A DNA stretch of 64,000 bases from LC029 sp036676475 (GCA_036676475.1 JAKFCU010000117.1:1-64000); one strand, 5' to 3'; positions 24,846 through 34,198 are shown, counted from the stretch's first letter. Made by a program: numbers and translations. The notes: generated by a model not told the origin, from the sequence alone.

Positions 24846-25454
24846 ATGGAGAAATTGCGGAATCGTATGGCTTATATGCAAGGAATGGCCGATGGTCTAG
24901 GCTTGAATGGAAATAGTAAAGAAGGCAAAATGTTAGTGGAAATGATGTGCTTCATGGATGACCTGGTGGCTAAAATGGAATCTATGGACGACCGGCTCGA
25001 AGAGCAAGAAGAATATGCAGAAGCCATTGATGAAGATTTGACAGATTTAGAAGAATATGTGGAAGCCATTGATGAAGATTTGGATGATGTCGAAGATTTC
25101 CTCTTCTGGGATGATGAAGAAGGGGAATACCTGGATGATTTCGAGGACAATGAAGTAGACATGGATGAGGAAGATCTCATCTATTTTGACGAGGAAGATG
25201 AAGATGATGATGAAATCATTATGGTGGATGGCATCTATGACGAAATGGATGAGGGCTACGATGATGACGAAGAGGGATTCTTTGAAATCGAATGCCCTAC
25301 TTGCCAAGAGCTTGTTGCCGTAGATCAAGACATTTTTGAAGATGATATGGTCGCAGAAGTTTTATGTCCTGAATGCCATGAGGTCATTCTTGTGAATGAC
25401 GATGTGGAGGATAGAGACGAATTTGAAAATTATGTAGTGGATGAAAAATATTAG
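24846..25454 (+). CDS. Acidic zinc-ribbon protein (CD1247-like)
   Basis: A 202-residue protein. The N-terminus (EKLRNRMAYMQGMADGLGLNG, 1-40) resembles the CD1247 N-terminal domain found in spore-formers. The middle is a coiled coil with two AEAIDEDL/VEAIDEDL repeats, then an extremely Asp/Glu-rich tract. The C-terminal quarter has CPTC...CPEC, a zinc ribbon. GGAGG precedes the ATG and a strong terminator follows. The position directly ahead of spoIIIA, and the family's distribution, hint at a sporulation or RNA-polymerase-related role, but none is known. Confidence 0.7.
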   Translation: MEKLRNRMAYMQGMADGLGLNGNSKEGKMLVEMMCFMDDLVAKMESMDDRLEEQEEYAEAIDEDLTDLEEYVEAIDEDLDDVEDFLFWDDEEGEYLDDFEDNEVDMDEEDLIYFDEEDEDDDEIIMVDGIYDEMDEGYDDDEEGFFEIECPTCQELVAVDQDIFEDDMVAEVLCPECHEVILVNDDVEDRDEFENYVVDEKY

Positions 25455-25458
25455 ATAC

Positions 25459-25493
25459 AAAAGGCAAGGGTGCTTACACTCCTTGCCTTTTTT
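25459..25493 (+). terminator. Terminator of the acidic zinc-ribbon gene
   Basis: AAAAGGCAAGG pairs perfectly with CCTTGCCTTTT and runs into T residues. Confidence 0.92.
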
Positions 25494-25514
25494 CTATTTA
25501 GAGCAACTGGATAG

Positions 25515-25544
25515 TCATATTTTTATCGAGACCGCGCATAAGAT
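25515..25544 (+). promoter_or_regulatory. Candidate sigma-E promoter of spoIIIA
   Basis: TCATATT (25515-25521), a 15-bp spacer and CATAAGAT (25537-25544) fit the mother-cell sigma-E pattern (ATATT / CATACAAT-like). The spoIIIA operon is sigma-E controlled in B. subtilis. Confidence 0.55.
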
Positions 25545-25584
25545 GGATTAATAAATGGGACGACTTGTAGCAGGAGTGATAACG

Positions 25585-26544
25585 ATGGATCAGCTACTAT
25601 TATCGACTATGCCGCAGCAGCTTCGCGAGTTATTTCGCAAATTACCAGGGGAAGTTCATTCTCAACTGGAGGAAATTCGAATACGAAAAGATCAGCCGAT
25701 TGAATTGATTTATGGATGCCTGTCTCGTTTTTTAAGCAAGGACGGGTCCTTATCTGTTCATCCTGGTAAGGGATGGAAGTTATGTGCTATAGAGATGGAC
25801 AAGATGGTCAACTTGATCAGTCAGCATTCGATCTATGCCTTAGAAGAAGAGCTAAGGCGCGGTTATGTTACCATAACAGGCGGTCACCGAATTGGTTTGG
25901 TTGGAAAAGTCATTCTGGAAAAAGGAGAGATTAAAACGATGCGGGACATTTCTGGATTTAATATTCGGATCGCCCGCGAAAAAAAAGGGGTTGCCTTACC
26001 GATTCTCCCGTACTTATTGGAGCATGGAAAGATATTGAATACCTTGATTATTTCTCCGCCACAATGCGGGAAGACCACTTTGCTGCGTGATTTAACTAGA
26101 ATTATCAGCTATGGAAACATTCATCTTTCCGGAAAAAAGGTTTCGGTAGTGGATGAACGTTCTGAAATTGCTGGCTGTGTCGGGGGCATTCCGCAAAGGG
26201 ATGTGGGGCCGAGGACCGATATTTTGGATGCTTGTCCCAAAGCGGAAGGAATTATGATGCTCATCCGATCCATGTCACCAGACGTCATTATTGCCGATGA
26301 AATTGGAAGACTGGATGATGTATATGCAGTTCAAGAAGCTTTAAATGCCGGAGTTTCCTTAATTACCTCCGTCCACGGGGCCAACTTAACGGATATTTCC
26401 CGCAGGCCAACCATTAGCCGCATGATTGGTCAAGGGATGTTCCAACGCTATGTGCTTCTGGGTAGATCAAGAGGAGTGGGGACTCTAGAGGGGATATTTA
26501 ATGATCAATGTCAGCGGTTAAATGAGGTGGGGCTACCTTGTTAA
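25585..26544 (+). CDS. spoIIIAA: Stage III sporulation protein AA
   Basis: A 319-residue ATPase of the SpoIIIA-SpoIIQ channel between mother cell and forespore, related to secretion ATPases. It has a Walker A PPQCGKTTLLRD, the Walker B-like VIIADEIGR and SVHG. ATG 25585 is preceded by CAGGAGTG; an upstream ATG at 25555 lacks a site. It is the first gene of an eight-gene operon and overlaps spoIIIAB by 7 bp. Confidence 0.95.
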   Translation: MDQLLLSTMPQQLRELFRKLPGEVHSQLEEIRIRKDQPIELIYGCLSRFLSKDGSLSVHPGKGWKLCAIEMDKMVNLISQHSIYALEEELRRGYVTITGGHRIGLVGKVILEKGEIKTMRDISGFNIRIAREKKGVALPILPYLLEHGKILNTLIISPPQCGKTTLLRDLTRIISYGNIHLSGKKVSVVDERSEIAGCVGGIPQRDVGPRTDILDACPKAEGIMMLIRSMSPDVIIADEIGRLDDVYAVQEALNAGVSLITSVHGANLTDISRRPTISRMIGQGMFQRYVLLGRSRGVGTLEGIFNDQCQRLNEVGLPC

Positions 26545-27056
26545 AGTTGATTGGTGCTAGCATTATTTTATTTTCGGCCACAATGATCGGATTTCAAGCG
26601 GCAAAAATTTACGCGAATCGACCTCAAGAAATTCGTCGTTTGAGCATTTCCTTACAGCTCTTGGAAACCGAAATCTGCTATGGTTCAACGACCCTTTCCT
26701 TAGCTTTAGAGCATGTAGCGAAAAGAACGCAAGGAGTCATTGGAGCGATATTCCAACAGGCTTCAGAGTTTCTCACCAAGTATGATGGATTATCTACACA
26801 GGATTGCTGGGAGATGGCCATTGAAAGAACCTGGACAAATACAACGATGAAAAGGCCTGAAAAAGAAGTTCTTCTTCATCTGGGTAAGGTGTTGGGGAAG
26901 AGTGACCGGGAGGATCAGCAAAAACATCTCAAATTAGCTGTGATGAATCTCCGGAAAGAGGAACAGGAAGCAAGAGAGGAACAGCAAAAGTATGAGAAAA
27001 TGTGCAAAAGCTTAGGGGTATTAAGCGGAATTTTAGCTGTCATTCTGATGTATTAA
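26538..27056 (+). CDS. spoIIIAB: Stage III sporulation protein AB
   Basis: A 172-residue membrane-anchored protein related to GspF-type platform proteins. An N-terminal membrane segment (LIGASIILFSATMIGFQAAK), a cytosolic helical part and a C-terminal hydrophobic segment fit the family. Start is TTG inside the spoIIIAA end, after AGGTGGGG. Length equals that of B. subtilis SpoIIIAB (about 171). Confidence 0.93.
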   Translation: MLKLIGASIILFSATMIGFQAAKIYANRPQEIRRLSISLQLLETEICYGSTTLSLALEHVAKRTQGVIGAIFQQASEFLTKYDGLSTQDCWEMAIERTWTNTTMKRPEKEVLLHLGKVLGKSDREDQQKHLKLAVMNLRKEEQEAREEQQKYEKMCKSLGVLSGILAVILMY

Positions 27057-27069
27057 GGGGTGGGGATGC

Positions 27070-27273
27070 ATGCCTTATGACGTAAATGCGATCTTTCAAA
27101 TTGCTGGAATCGGGATTATTGTTGCCATGATTCATACCGTCCTGAAGCAGGCTGGCAAAGGGGATTGGGCCGATTGGATCACACTGGTTGGAGTGATCAT
27201 TGTTCTTTATATGGTAGCCTCCCATGTCAACGATTTATTCCAGGAAATTAAACGTGTATTTCTATTTCAATAA
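27070..27273 (+). CDS. spoIIIAC: Stage III sporulation protein AC
   Basis: A 67-residue protein with two membrane segments (IAGIGIIVAMIHTVL and DWITLVGVIIVLYMVA). Family members assemble into the inner part of the channel. The sequence opens PYDVNAIFQIAGIGII, very close to the B. subtilis protein. It starts 13 bp after spoIIIAB. Confidence 0.95.
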   Translation: MPYDVNAIFQIAGIGIIVAMIHTVLKQAGKGDWADWITLVGVIIVLYMVASHVNDLFQEIKRVFLFQ

Positions 27274-27311
27274 TCACTTGGTTGGGAGCCCAATCAATCG
27301 GGGGATAGCCA

Positions 27312-27701
27312 ATGGACATTATTCAAATCGTAGGATTAGGGTTAGTTGCTACCATTTTGACCTTAGTAATCAAGGAACAAAAACCCATGTTTGCCTTCAT
27401 GATTGCTTTAATCACAGGGATTATTATCTTTCTATTCCTGATAGGGAAAATTTCCGAAGTCATTCGAATATTAGAACGAATGGCCGTACAAGCCAACTTG
27501 AACATGATTTATTTGGAGACCATTCTCAAGATTATTGGAATTGCTTATATTGCTGAATTTGGTGCTCAAATAACTAGGGATGCAGGACAAGGGGCCATTG
27601 CCTCTAAAATCGAGTTGGCAGGCAAGGTGCTTATTCTTGTTATGGCCGTTCCAATTATTACCGTCATAATTGAAACCATCATCAGCCTATTTCCCTCATA
27701 A
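27312..27701 (+). CDS. spoIIIAD: Stage III sporulation protein AD
   Basis: A 129-residue polytopic protein: MDIIQIVGLGLVATIL opens the first membrane segment, and FGAQITRDAGQGAIASKIELAGK is the conserved loop. It is a normal member of the spoIIIA operon, located between AC and AE. A GGGG-type ribosome site precedes the ATG. Confidence 0.95.
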   Translation: MDIIQIVGLGLVATILTLVIKEQKPMFAFMIALITGIIIFLFLIGKISEVIRILERMAVQANLNMIYLETILKIIGIAYIAEFGAQITRDAGQGAIASKIELAGKVLILVMAVPIITVIIETIISLFPS

Positions 27702-27716
27702 AGGAATGATCAAAAA

Positions 27717-28883
27717 ATGAGACAGGTCCTTCAACTGATCCTGTTAACGGTTCTCATACTAACATTTTCTACTGGCCTGGCACATGCCAATGTCACCGAT
27801 TCCGTCGTGCAGTCTCAGGTTGAGAGGCTTGATTTGAGCCAAGTTGAACAATTCTGGAAAGACCTGATGACGAATTACAAAGGTTATTTGCCGGGTAGTG
27901 AACAACAGGGCATTGTTTCACTCATTATGAGTCAGGATGGGTTTTCCATTAAGCAGGTGTTGACTGGATTATTAAAATACCTTTTTCATGAATTACTTGT
28001 CAATGGACAGCTCCTAGGAATGATCATTATCATTACCGTTTTCGCCACGATTTTAGAAACGATGCAGAATGCATTCGAGCAAAACACGGTCAGTAAGACA
28101 GCCTATGCCATTTCCTATCTGGTACTGATCATCTTAGCCATAAATAGCTTCAGGTTGGCTATTGGCTATGCCCAGGATGCGATTAGTCAGATGGTAAGCT
28201 TTATGCTTGCCCTAATGCCGATGGTATTGGCTTTGTTAGCGGCCATGGGTAACATTACTTCGGTGGCCATGTTCCACCCGCTTATTATCTTTATGGTCAA
28301 TGTCAGCGGAACGATTATTTCGAAGGTCATTTTTCCTTTGTTGTTTCTGTCCGCTGTACTGGCCATTGTCAGCTCCTTTTCGGACAAGTATAAGGTTACG
28401 CAGCTAGCCAATTTGCTGAGGAATATCAGTTTAGGACTATTAGGAATCTTTTTAACGGTTTTTCTCGGCATCATTTCCGTTCAGGGAGCAACCAGTGCGG
28501 TTGCCGATGGAATCACGATCCGGACAGCTAAGTTTGTAACCAGTAATTTTGTTCCTGTGGTAGGGAAAATGTTCTCGGATGCAACGGACACGATTTTAGG
28601 GGCCTCTCTACTCGTAAAGAATGCGGTTGGGGTAGTCGGGGTGATTATGCTCATCTTCCTTTGTGCTTTTCCAGCCATCAAGATCTTCACGTTAGCACTT
28701 GTCTATCATTTGTCAGCGGCCATCATGCAACCGCTTGGAAATAGTCCCATTATTAGCTGCTTATCTACCATAGGAAAAAATTTGATTTTTGTGTTTGCTG
28801 CTTTGGCTACCGTTTGTCTAATGTTTTTTCTTGCAATTACCATTATCATCACAGCAGCCAATATATCCGTAATGGTTCGGTAG
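27717..28883 (+). CDS. spoIIIAE: Stage III sporulation protein AE
   Basis: A 388-residue polytopic membrane protein with an N-terminal signal peptide (LILTFSTGLAHA), an extracytoplasmic helical part and six or more membrane segments. LPMVLALLAAMGNITSVAMFHPLIIF and VQGATSAVADGITIRTAKF are typical. It spans the outer forespore membrane and contributes to the secretion channel. Confidence 0.95.
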   Translation: MRQVLQLILLTVLILTFSTGLAHANVTDSVVQSQVERLDLSQVEQFWKDLMTNYKGYLPGSEQQGIVSLIMSQDGFSIKQVLTGLLKYLFHELLVNGQLLGMIIIITVFATILETMQNAFEQNTVSKTAYAISYLVLIILAINSFRLAIGYAQDAISQMVSFMLALMPMVLALLAAMGNITSVAMFHPLIIFMVNVSGTIISKVIFPLLFLSAVLAIVSSFSDKYKVTQLANLLRNISLGLLGIFLTVFLGIISVQGATSAVADGITIRTAKFVTSNFVPVVGKMFSDATDTILGASLLVKNAVGVVGVIMLIFLCAFPAIKIFTLALVYHLSAAIMQPLGNSPIISCLSTIGKNLIFVFAALATVCLMFFLAITIIITAANISVMVR

Positions 28884-28892
28884 GTGAAGATC

Positions 28893-29564
28893 ATGATTGA
28901 ATCGCTTAGCCTCTGGCTACAAAAAATTATCCTGCTTATTCTCATTGCTACCTTTCTTGATATGCTGCTTCCCAATTCGTCAATGCAGCGGTATGTCAAG
29001 TTGGTGATGGGCTTAATCATCTTGTTGAGTATCATTACACCGATTATGCAAATTTTTCAAAAGGACCTATCGACTGAAAAAATAGCCATGCGGATCATGA
29101 ACATGGGGTCCGATTCTGGGCAGGATTGGAACGAGCTAAAGCAGTTAGGTGAGAAGTTAATGAAACAAAATGATGAGGAGGCCATGCTGTTCGTGAAAGG
29201 ACAGATGGAAACTCTCATCAGTGCCAAGGTAGAAGAACAATATGGCGTAACGGTCCTAGCGGTGGAGATTTCGCTCCAAAAAGAAATGGATAAAGAACAG
29301 GCATATCCTGTACTTTCCTCCGTACAATTAATATTGGACAAAGATATTCAGGCCACAGGGCAAGGAGAAAACACCGATAAGAACCCCATTGAACCCGTGA
29401 CCATCCAAGTTGGCGGAGAATCTTCCCGAAGCGCTCCACTTCTTTCTACCTCACCTGAGCTTTCCGCTGCTGAGCGGAAGTTGCTAAATGACATTGCCAA
29501 CGATGTAGCACATACCTGGAGCATTGATCGAAGTCAAGTTGTTGCAACCATGGAAGGGAAATAA
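28893..29564 (+). CDS. spoIIIAF: Stage III sporulation protein AF
   Basis: A 223-residue protein with two N-terminal membrane spans (IILLILIATFLDMLLP and LVMGLIILLSIITPI) and a soluble ring-building-motif domain near the C-terminus. ATG 28893 is preferred over an in-frame GTG at 28884, because TAGGTGAAG lies at the right distance from the ATG. Confidence 0.92.
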   Translation: MIESLSLWLQKIILLILIATFLDMLLPNSSMQRYVKLVMGLIILLSIITPIMQIFQKDLSTEKIAMRIMNMGSDSGQDWNELKQLGEKLMKQNDEEAMLFVKGQMETLISAKVEEQYGVTVLAVEISLQKEMDKEQAYPVLSSVQLILDKDIQATGQGENTDKNPIEPVTIQVGGESSRSAPLLSTSPELSAAERKLLNDIANDVAHTWSIDRSQVVATMEGK

Positions 29565-29577
29565 GAGGAGGGATAGG

Positions 29578-30225
29578 ATGAAAAAGGGATGGATTTCCAA
29601 ATTATTCAAGCTTAGGGAGATGTGGGGAAATGGAGAGGAGGGAGAAAAGCGGATCAATATCTTTCAGAAGCTCTTAGTTCTTGCAGGCATTGGGGCAGCA
29701 GTCATGATTTTTTCTTCATTTCTAACCTCCCGCCAGGATGCTGTTCCATTGCAAAATACGAATCCACCGGTAAATGAACAAGCGGTATTCGCAAGTAAAG
29801 AAAAGTCATCGTCGGATATGTCGATGGCAGATTATGAATCCTTCTATGAGAATCAATTAAAGGAGATCTTAGAAGAGGTGATCGGCATAGGAGAAGTTTC
29901 CGTCATGGTCAACCTCGAATCAACTGAAGAAGTGATAGTGGAAAAGGATATTAATGTAAAAAATCAGCAGACCAAGGAAGTGGATAAGGACCGTGCCACA
30001 CGAGATATCACGGATACTTCACGGGATGAGAAAGTGGTATTGGTTCAAGGGGAGCGGGGCGAGCAACCGATTGTAGTGAAGCGAGTCAAGCCTAAGGTTC
30101 GAGGAGTTCTTGTTGTAGCCAAAGGGGCGGAAAACATGAAGGTGAAAGCTTGGATTACCGAAGCCGTACAAAAATCCCTTCATGTGGAACCACATAAAAT
30201 TTCAATTTTACCCAAAAAAGGATAA
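29578..30225 (+). CDS. spoIIIAG: Stage III sporulation protein AG
   Basis: A 215-residue protein: one membrane helix (LLVLAGIGAAVMIFSSFL), then an extracellular ring-building domain (KEILEEVIGIGEVSVMVNLEST and RGVLVVAKGAENMKVK). SpoIIIAG forms the large ring of the channel in the intermembrane space. ATG 29578 follows GAGGAGGG. Confidence 0.95.
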   Translation: MKKGWISKLFKLREMWGNGEEGEKRINIFQKLLVLAGIGAAVMIFSSFLTSRQDAVPLQNTNPPVNEQAVFASKEKSSSDMSMADYESFYENQLKEILEEVIGIGEVSVMVNLESTEEVIVEKDINVKNQQTKEVDKDRATRDITDTSRDEKVVLVQGERGEQPIVVKRVKPKVRGVLVVAKGAENMKVKAWITEAVQKSLHVEPHKISILPKKG

Positions 30226-30239
30226 GGGGGTTTTTCAGG

Positions 30240-30791
30240 ATGGTATTAAAAAAGCAAACGGTTTGGTTGTTGTCGATGCTCACAATCATGGTGGTCTTGT
30301 CAGCCTACTACTTGATTCAAGGTCCAGTTGAACAAGTCCCCGTAGCAACGGATGCCAAGGGACAAAAGGCGAACCTTGAAGTTCAGGTAGATAGCAAGCA
30401 AGTTGTTGACGGCAAACAAGTAGTAGATGTGGAAGCTGTTCCAGGATCTTCTGATTATTTCATGGAGGCGAAGCTGGAGCGGGATGAAATCAATTATAAG
30501 CGATTAGAGGACTATATGTCTGTCATCAGTAACTCGGATGCAAGTACTGAGGCTATCGGTCAGGCAAAAGAAAGCTATGAGGAGCTAGCGCAGAAGCAAG
30601 AAGTGGAGAACAATGTGGAAAGCTTGATTAAGGCCCTAGGATATAATGAAGCGGTGATCATCACGCAGGATGATCGGGTCAATGTCATTGTGCAAGCGGA
30701 AAAAATGGAGCCTAAACAAGTAGTGGAAATTATGAATGTAGTCAAGCGGAATTTGGAAATTAAGAACGTAGTAGTAAGCTACAAGCCATAA
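30240..30791 (+). CDS. spoIIIAH: Stage III sporulation protein AH
   Basis: A 183-residue bitopic protein: N-terminal membrane helix (TVWLLSMLTIMVVLSAYYLI) and a C-terminal YscJ-like ring domain (EAVIITQDDRVNVIVQAE). It pairs with forespore SpoIIQ. It is the last gene of the operon, and a terminator follows; in B. subtilis accB comes next, but here the iron/Ccm island intervenes. Confidence 0.95.
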   Translation: MVLKKQTVWLLSMLTIMVVLSAYYLIQGPVEQVPVATDAKGQKANLEVQVDSKQVVDGKQVVDVEAVPGSSDYFMEAKLERDEINYKRLEDYMSVISNSDASTEAIGQAKESYEELAQKQEVENNVESLIKALGYNEAVIITQDDRVNVIVQAEKMEPKQVVEIMNVVKRNLEIKNVVVSYKP

Positions 30792-30804
30792 TGTTAGGCT
30801 ATGC

Positions 30805-30838
30805 GCGTGGATTCTCTATGGGATTCACGCTTTTTATT
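30805..30838 (+). terminator. Terminator of spoIIIA
   Basis: GCGTGGATTC / GATTCACGC stem (one mismatch) followed by TTTTTATTATTTT. Confidence 0.75.
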
Positions 30839-30921
30839 ATTTTCCCGGTACGGATAATCCGGATGATCAGATTGAAAGAAAAGGTTATTCGAAAAGTTTT
30901 TATTGCAAGTTAAGTTATTTG

Positions 30922-30972
30922 TTGACATCATCAAGGTTGCAGTGTTATAAATGATATTGATAATTCTTTTCA
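30922..30972 (+). promoter_or_regulatory. Promoter with Fur box before the iron-uptake operon
   Basis: TTGACA (30922-30927), 17 bp, TTATAA (30945-30950), then TGATATTGATAATTCTTTTCA (30952-30972), close to the Fur consensus GATAATGATAATCATTATC in its left two thirds. The box overlaps the expected transcription start, the normal place for iron repression. Confidence 0.6.
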
Positions 30973-31027
30973 TTGATTTTGGTTTCCAAAATCGTAAATG
31001 TGGGTGCATGATGGAGGGGGAGTGGTA

Positions 31028-32221
31028 ATGGGGAAAAAAGTACTAAGCTATTTATTGCTGTTTTTGCTGATTATCCCAACTTCCGTATTTGCCGCAAAAT
31101 CATGGGATGGTGTGGCGGATCAGATCGACCACTATATGAAGCAATCTTATGATGCATATCAAAAAGGCGATACGGTAAAAGCAAAGGATATGTTGAACGA
31201 GGCCTATTTTGGTCCGTTTGAAAGCGAAAGGATGGAGCAGGCGATCCGGGTGAATATTTCATCTAAGCGGGCTGCTGAGATTGAGTTTCAGTTTAACTCT
31301 ATCCGCAAAAAGATGATTGCCAGCGAGACCCACGCGATCATCAAGCAGGAGATGGACGAACTGATGGTGATGGTTCGCGCGGATGCCAGGACGCTAGAAG
31401 GTGACCAACAAGGTGCGGTGGGAATGTGGTTTTACTCTTTCCTCATCATTGTACGGGAAGGCGTAGAAGCGATTCTCATCATCGCCGCCATTGTGGCTTA
31501 TCTTGTCAAGTCAGGAAATGCCGAAAAGGTGAAGGATGTGTACCAAAGTGCCGGGGCCGCTGTTTTGGCTAGTCTTGTAACGGCCTATCTATTTCAGGCG
31601 ATTTTTAAGCTGAGCGGTGCAGCGCAAGAAGTATTGGAAGGCGCTGTCTTATTAGTGGCGACAGCCGTTCTTTTCTCGATGAGCTACTGGATGTTTAGCA
31701 AAGCGGATAATAAAAAGTGGAAAAATTATATTCACGGAAAAGTTCAGGATTCGCTCAGTCATGGCAAGCGCTTTGCCCTTTGGTCAGCTGTTTTTCTCGC
31801 GGTCTATCGGGAAGGTGCAGAAACCGTACTGTTTTATCAAGCATTGTTTGCCGAATCACCGAACGATACCGGGATAGTCTGGTTAGGAATTCTAGCGGGT
31901 TCAGCTGTGCTGGTTGTGCTGTTTTATATCATTCGTTTCGGAAGCATGCGTATTCCGCTCAAGCCCTTCTTCCTTGTTTCAAGCGCGCTGCTATATTTAC
32001 TTGCCTTTATTTTTGCCGGTGAAGGCATTAAAGAGTTGCAAGCCAGCGGATTTGTCAGCAATTCAGAAGCAGCAGGCTTTACGACAATAGGTTTTCTTGG
32101 CATTTATCCGTCATGGGAAGGGATCGCTGCACAAGCGGTATTAGTTCTGCTGTTACTTGGAGCTATCGGATTTGAGTTTAGCAGGCGGAAAAGCTCTTCC
32201 CGAAATGACCTAGCTTCATAA
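31028..32221 (+). CDS. efeU: FTR1/EfeU-family iron permease
   Basis: A 397-residue protein with signal peptide, an extracytoplasmic helical domain (about residues 25-120) and a seven-helix FTR1 membrane domain. The two REGxE iron-relay motifs are present: VREGVEAIL near residue 140 and YREGAETVLF near 258. FTR1 permeases move Fe(III) formed by oxidation of Fe(II). ATG 31028 is preceded by GGAGGGGGAG. It heads an operon with P19, DUF2318 and ABC genes, the order known from Campylobacter jejuni. Confidence 0.92.
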   Translation: MGKKVLSYLLLFLLIIPTSVFAAKSWDGVADQIDHYMKQSYDAYQKGDTVKAKDMLNEAYFGPFESERMEQAIRVNISSKRAAEIEFQFNSIRKKMIASETHAIIKQEMDELMVMVRADARTLEGDQQGAVGMWFYSFLIIVREGVEAILIIAAIVAYLVKSGNAEKVKDVYQSAGAAVLASLVTAYLFQAIFKLSGAAQEVLEGAVLLVATAVLFSMSYWMFSKADNKKWKNYIHGKVQDSLSHGKRFALWSAVFLAVYREGAETVLFYQALFAESPNDTGIVWLGILAGSAVLVVLFYIIRFGSMRIPLKPFFLVSSALLYLLAFIFAGEGIKELQASGFVSNSEAAGFTTIGFLGIYPSWEGIAAQAVLVLLLLGAIGFEFSRRKSSSRNDLAS

Positions 32222-32270
32222 ATAAACAAATAAATCAAAATGAAATGGATTTGAAAGGGGAAATAAAAAA

Positions 32271-32879
32271 ATGAAAAAGCAAATGGTATTATCTGTAGCA
32301 GCTAGTTTACTTGTCTTGGCAGGGTGCGGAAATCAGCCAGCTGGACAAACGCAGGATCAACAAAATCAAACACAGGCTGCTGATGCCACCAATTCCGCTC
32401 CGGCTGATAAAGTGGTCAAAGAAATTCCGATGGGTGACCCTGTTGAAAAGGAAGGGTTGGAAATCGCAGGGGTTTATTTTGAATCATCTGAGCTGTTCCC
32501 TCATGAAAAAGCAGGTATGACCTATGATCAGGCAGACATCCATATTGAAGCCGACATCAAAGCAACCCAAGGGAACAAAACCGGTTTTGGAGCTGGTGAA
32601 TGGGTGCCTTACCTCACGGTGAACTATAAACTGAAAAACTTGGAAAATAACCAAGAGCTATCCGGAACCTTAATGCCGATGAATGCTGCAGATGGTCCGC
32701 ACTATGGTGCGAACGTAAAAATGTCGGGGGCAGGAAAGTATAAATTCTCTATTTCCGTTGAGTCACCGGAAAAACAAAACTATCTATTGCACATCGACAA
32801 AGGTTCAGGGGTAGAAGGGCGCTTCTGGGAAAAACCAATTGAGGTAGAATGGGAATTCCCATATGTTCCGAAGAAATAG
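32271..32879 (+). CDS. P19/Tp34-family periplasmic iron-binding lipoprotein
   Basis: A 202-residue lipoprotein (LLVLAGC, Cys at residue 19) with a Gln-rich linker and an immunoglobulin-like P19/Tp34 domain. The likely metal-binding residues include DIHIEADI, the Met in MPMNAADGPHYGANVKM and its following His. P19-type proteins bind Fe and Cu at the outer surface and pass iron to FTR1. A TTGAAAGGGG site precedes ATG. Confidence 0.9.
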   Translation: MKKQMVLSVAASLLVLAGCGNQPAGQTQDQQNQTQAADATNSAPADKVVKEIPMGDPVEKEGLEIAGVYFESSELFPHEKAGMTYDQADIHIEADIKATQGNKTGFGAGEWVPYLTVNYKLKNLENNQELSGTLMPMNAADGPHYGANVKMSGAGKYKFSISVESPEKQNYLLHIDKGSGVEGRFWEKPIEVEWEFPYVPKK

Positions 32880-32959
32880 TATATATTTTCCGGGCTGGAT
32901 CATTTCATGCCCGGAATTTGTGCTGTTCAGGGATTCTACTAACGGAGGTTGACTTTACG

Positions 32960-34198
32960 ATGCTGGAAGTATTGACCGATCTTCTCAGACCTGGCTTTGA
33001 GCTGATTTTTTGCTTGATGCTGCTTGCTAGCTATTTAATGCTGAAACACATCCCTGTTCGTCCGTTGTTTGCTGGTACTTTAGCCGGTATGGCGACTGCG
33101 GGGATTCAGTTTTACTTCAATAAATATGTGGCACGCATGGAGATGGTGGATGTAGCTGAAAAAGGTTTGATCGTTTTTGCTGTTTTATTCTTTTTTGTCT
33201 GGCTATGGTTTACAGCGGCAAAAAAAGCCACATGGTTTACTTTACCCGTATTGGCTTTATTAGGATTTTCACAGGCGTTGGATAAAGGCAACAAACTGAT
33301 TGCCACCGGTTATTCTACGCTATCCATGCAAAACGGCTTTAACTCGGAGTGGGTGATGCACGCCGTGGCGATTTTAGCCGTGAGTATCATGATGCTGATT
33401 ATGGCAGTCGGCATGAATAGAATAGCCGTGAATCTACATCTTCAAACCGTCACCATTTTTCTAGTGTTAAGTTATGCGGAACTATTTGTTTTTCAGCTGG
33501 TAGAGTGGATGCAAATGATGTTTGGTTTGCAAATTCTACCGTTATCGATGTGGGTGCTTAACCTGTTGATTCCATTCGTTAATCAGAAAGAGATCTTTCA
33601 ATATGTACTATTAGGCATTGTTGCCATGTTTCTTGGCTTCTTATTCATACAGCTGCGCAGGTATGACCATGAACCTGTCAACGCTACGCTTAATTCGGCT
33701 CAACAGCGAAAAGTGCGTGCCCAAAAGCAGCAGTTACGACGATGGTTTTTCTCATTTTCAACCGTTATGTTGCTTATTTTTTCTTCTGTTCTTGGGGAAC
33801 GGGTAATGGCTTCCAAGGAGGTTCAGGAAAAGCCGGCAACACCAGTCACGGCAGAGGGCGGACATATCCATCTACCAAAAGAAAATTTAATCGAAAAAGA
33901 GCTAAACCTGTACACTTTCAAGGCGGATGATGAGACAAACGTGCGGTTTATGGCTGTGCGCAAGTCCGGAGAAAATTATGGAGTTGCCTTAGATGCTTGT
34001 CAAATTTGCGGTGTAGCCGGTTTCTATGAGCATAAGGGGCAAGTTGTCTGTAAAAAATGCAATTCAGCGATCGGGATGAACACGATTGGCTTCAAAGGTG
34101 GCTGTAACCCGATACCGATCGAATATGACAACAAAGATGATGGAACCATTGACATTCCTGTTTCTGAGCTGCACCAAGCTGCAGGGATTTTTAAGTAA
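32960..34198 (+). CDS. DUF2318 Fe-S membrane protein of the iron system
   Basis: A 412-residue protein: an N-terminal membrane domain of about eight helices (residues 5-270) and a C-terminal DUF2318 domain carrying DACQICG and VVCKKCNSAIGMN (two CxxC pairs), RFMAVRKSGENYGVALDAC and KGGCNPIP. ATG 32960 follows ACGGAGG. Homologues accompany FTR1-P19 operons and are thought to supply electrons or reduce/oxidise iron. In B. subtilis no such protein is present in this region. Confidence 0.85.
   Translation: MLEVLTDLLRPGFELIFCLMLLASYLMLKHIPVRPLFAGTLAGMATAGIQFYFNKYVARMEMVDVAEKGLIVFAVLFFFVWLWFTAAKKATWFTLPVLALLGFSQALDKGNKLIATGYSTLSMQNGFNSEWVMHAVAILAVSIMMLIMAVGMNRIAVNLHLQTVTIFLVLSYAELFVFQLVEWMQMMFGLQILPLSMWVLNLLIPFVNQKEIFQYVLLGIVAMFLGFLFIQLRRYDHEPVNATLNSAQQRKVRAQKQQLRRWFFSFSTVMLLIFSSVLGERVMASKEVQEKPATPVTAEGGHIHLPKENLIEKELNLYTFKADDETNVRFMAVRKSGENYGVALDACQICGVAGFYEHKGQVVCKKCNSAIGMNTIGFKGGCNPIPIEYDNKDDGTIDIPVSELHQAAGIFK

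Noticed and set aside
24872..25180. Serine-rich frame on the minus strand
   Set aside because: It is the reverse complement of the Asp/Glu-rich tract in the acidic zinc-ribbon gene, produced by biased codon use, and has no ribosome site.
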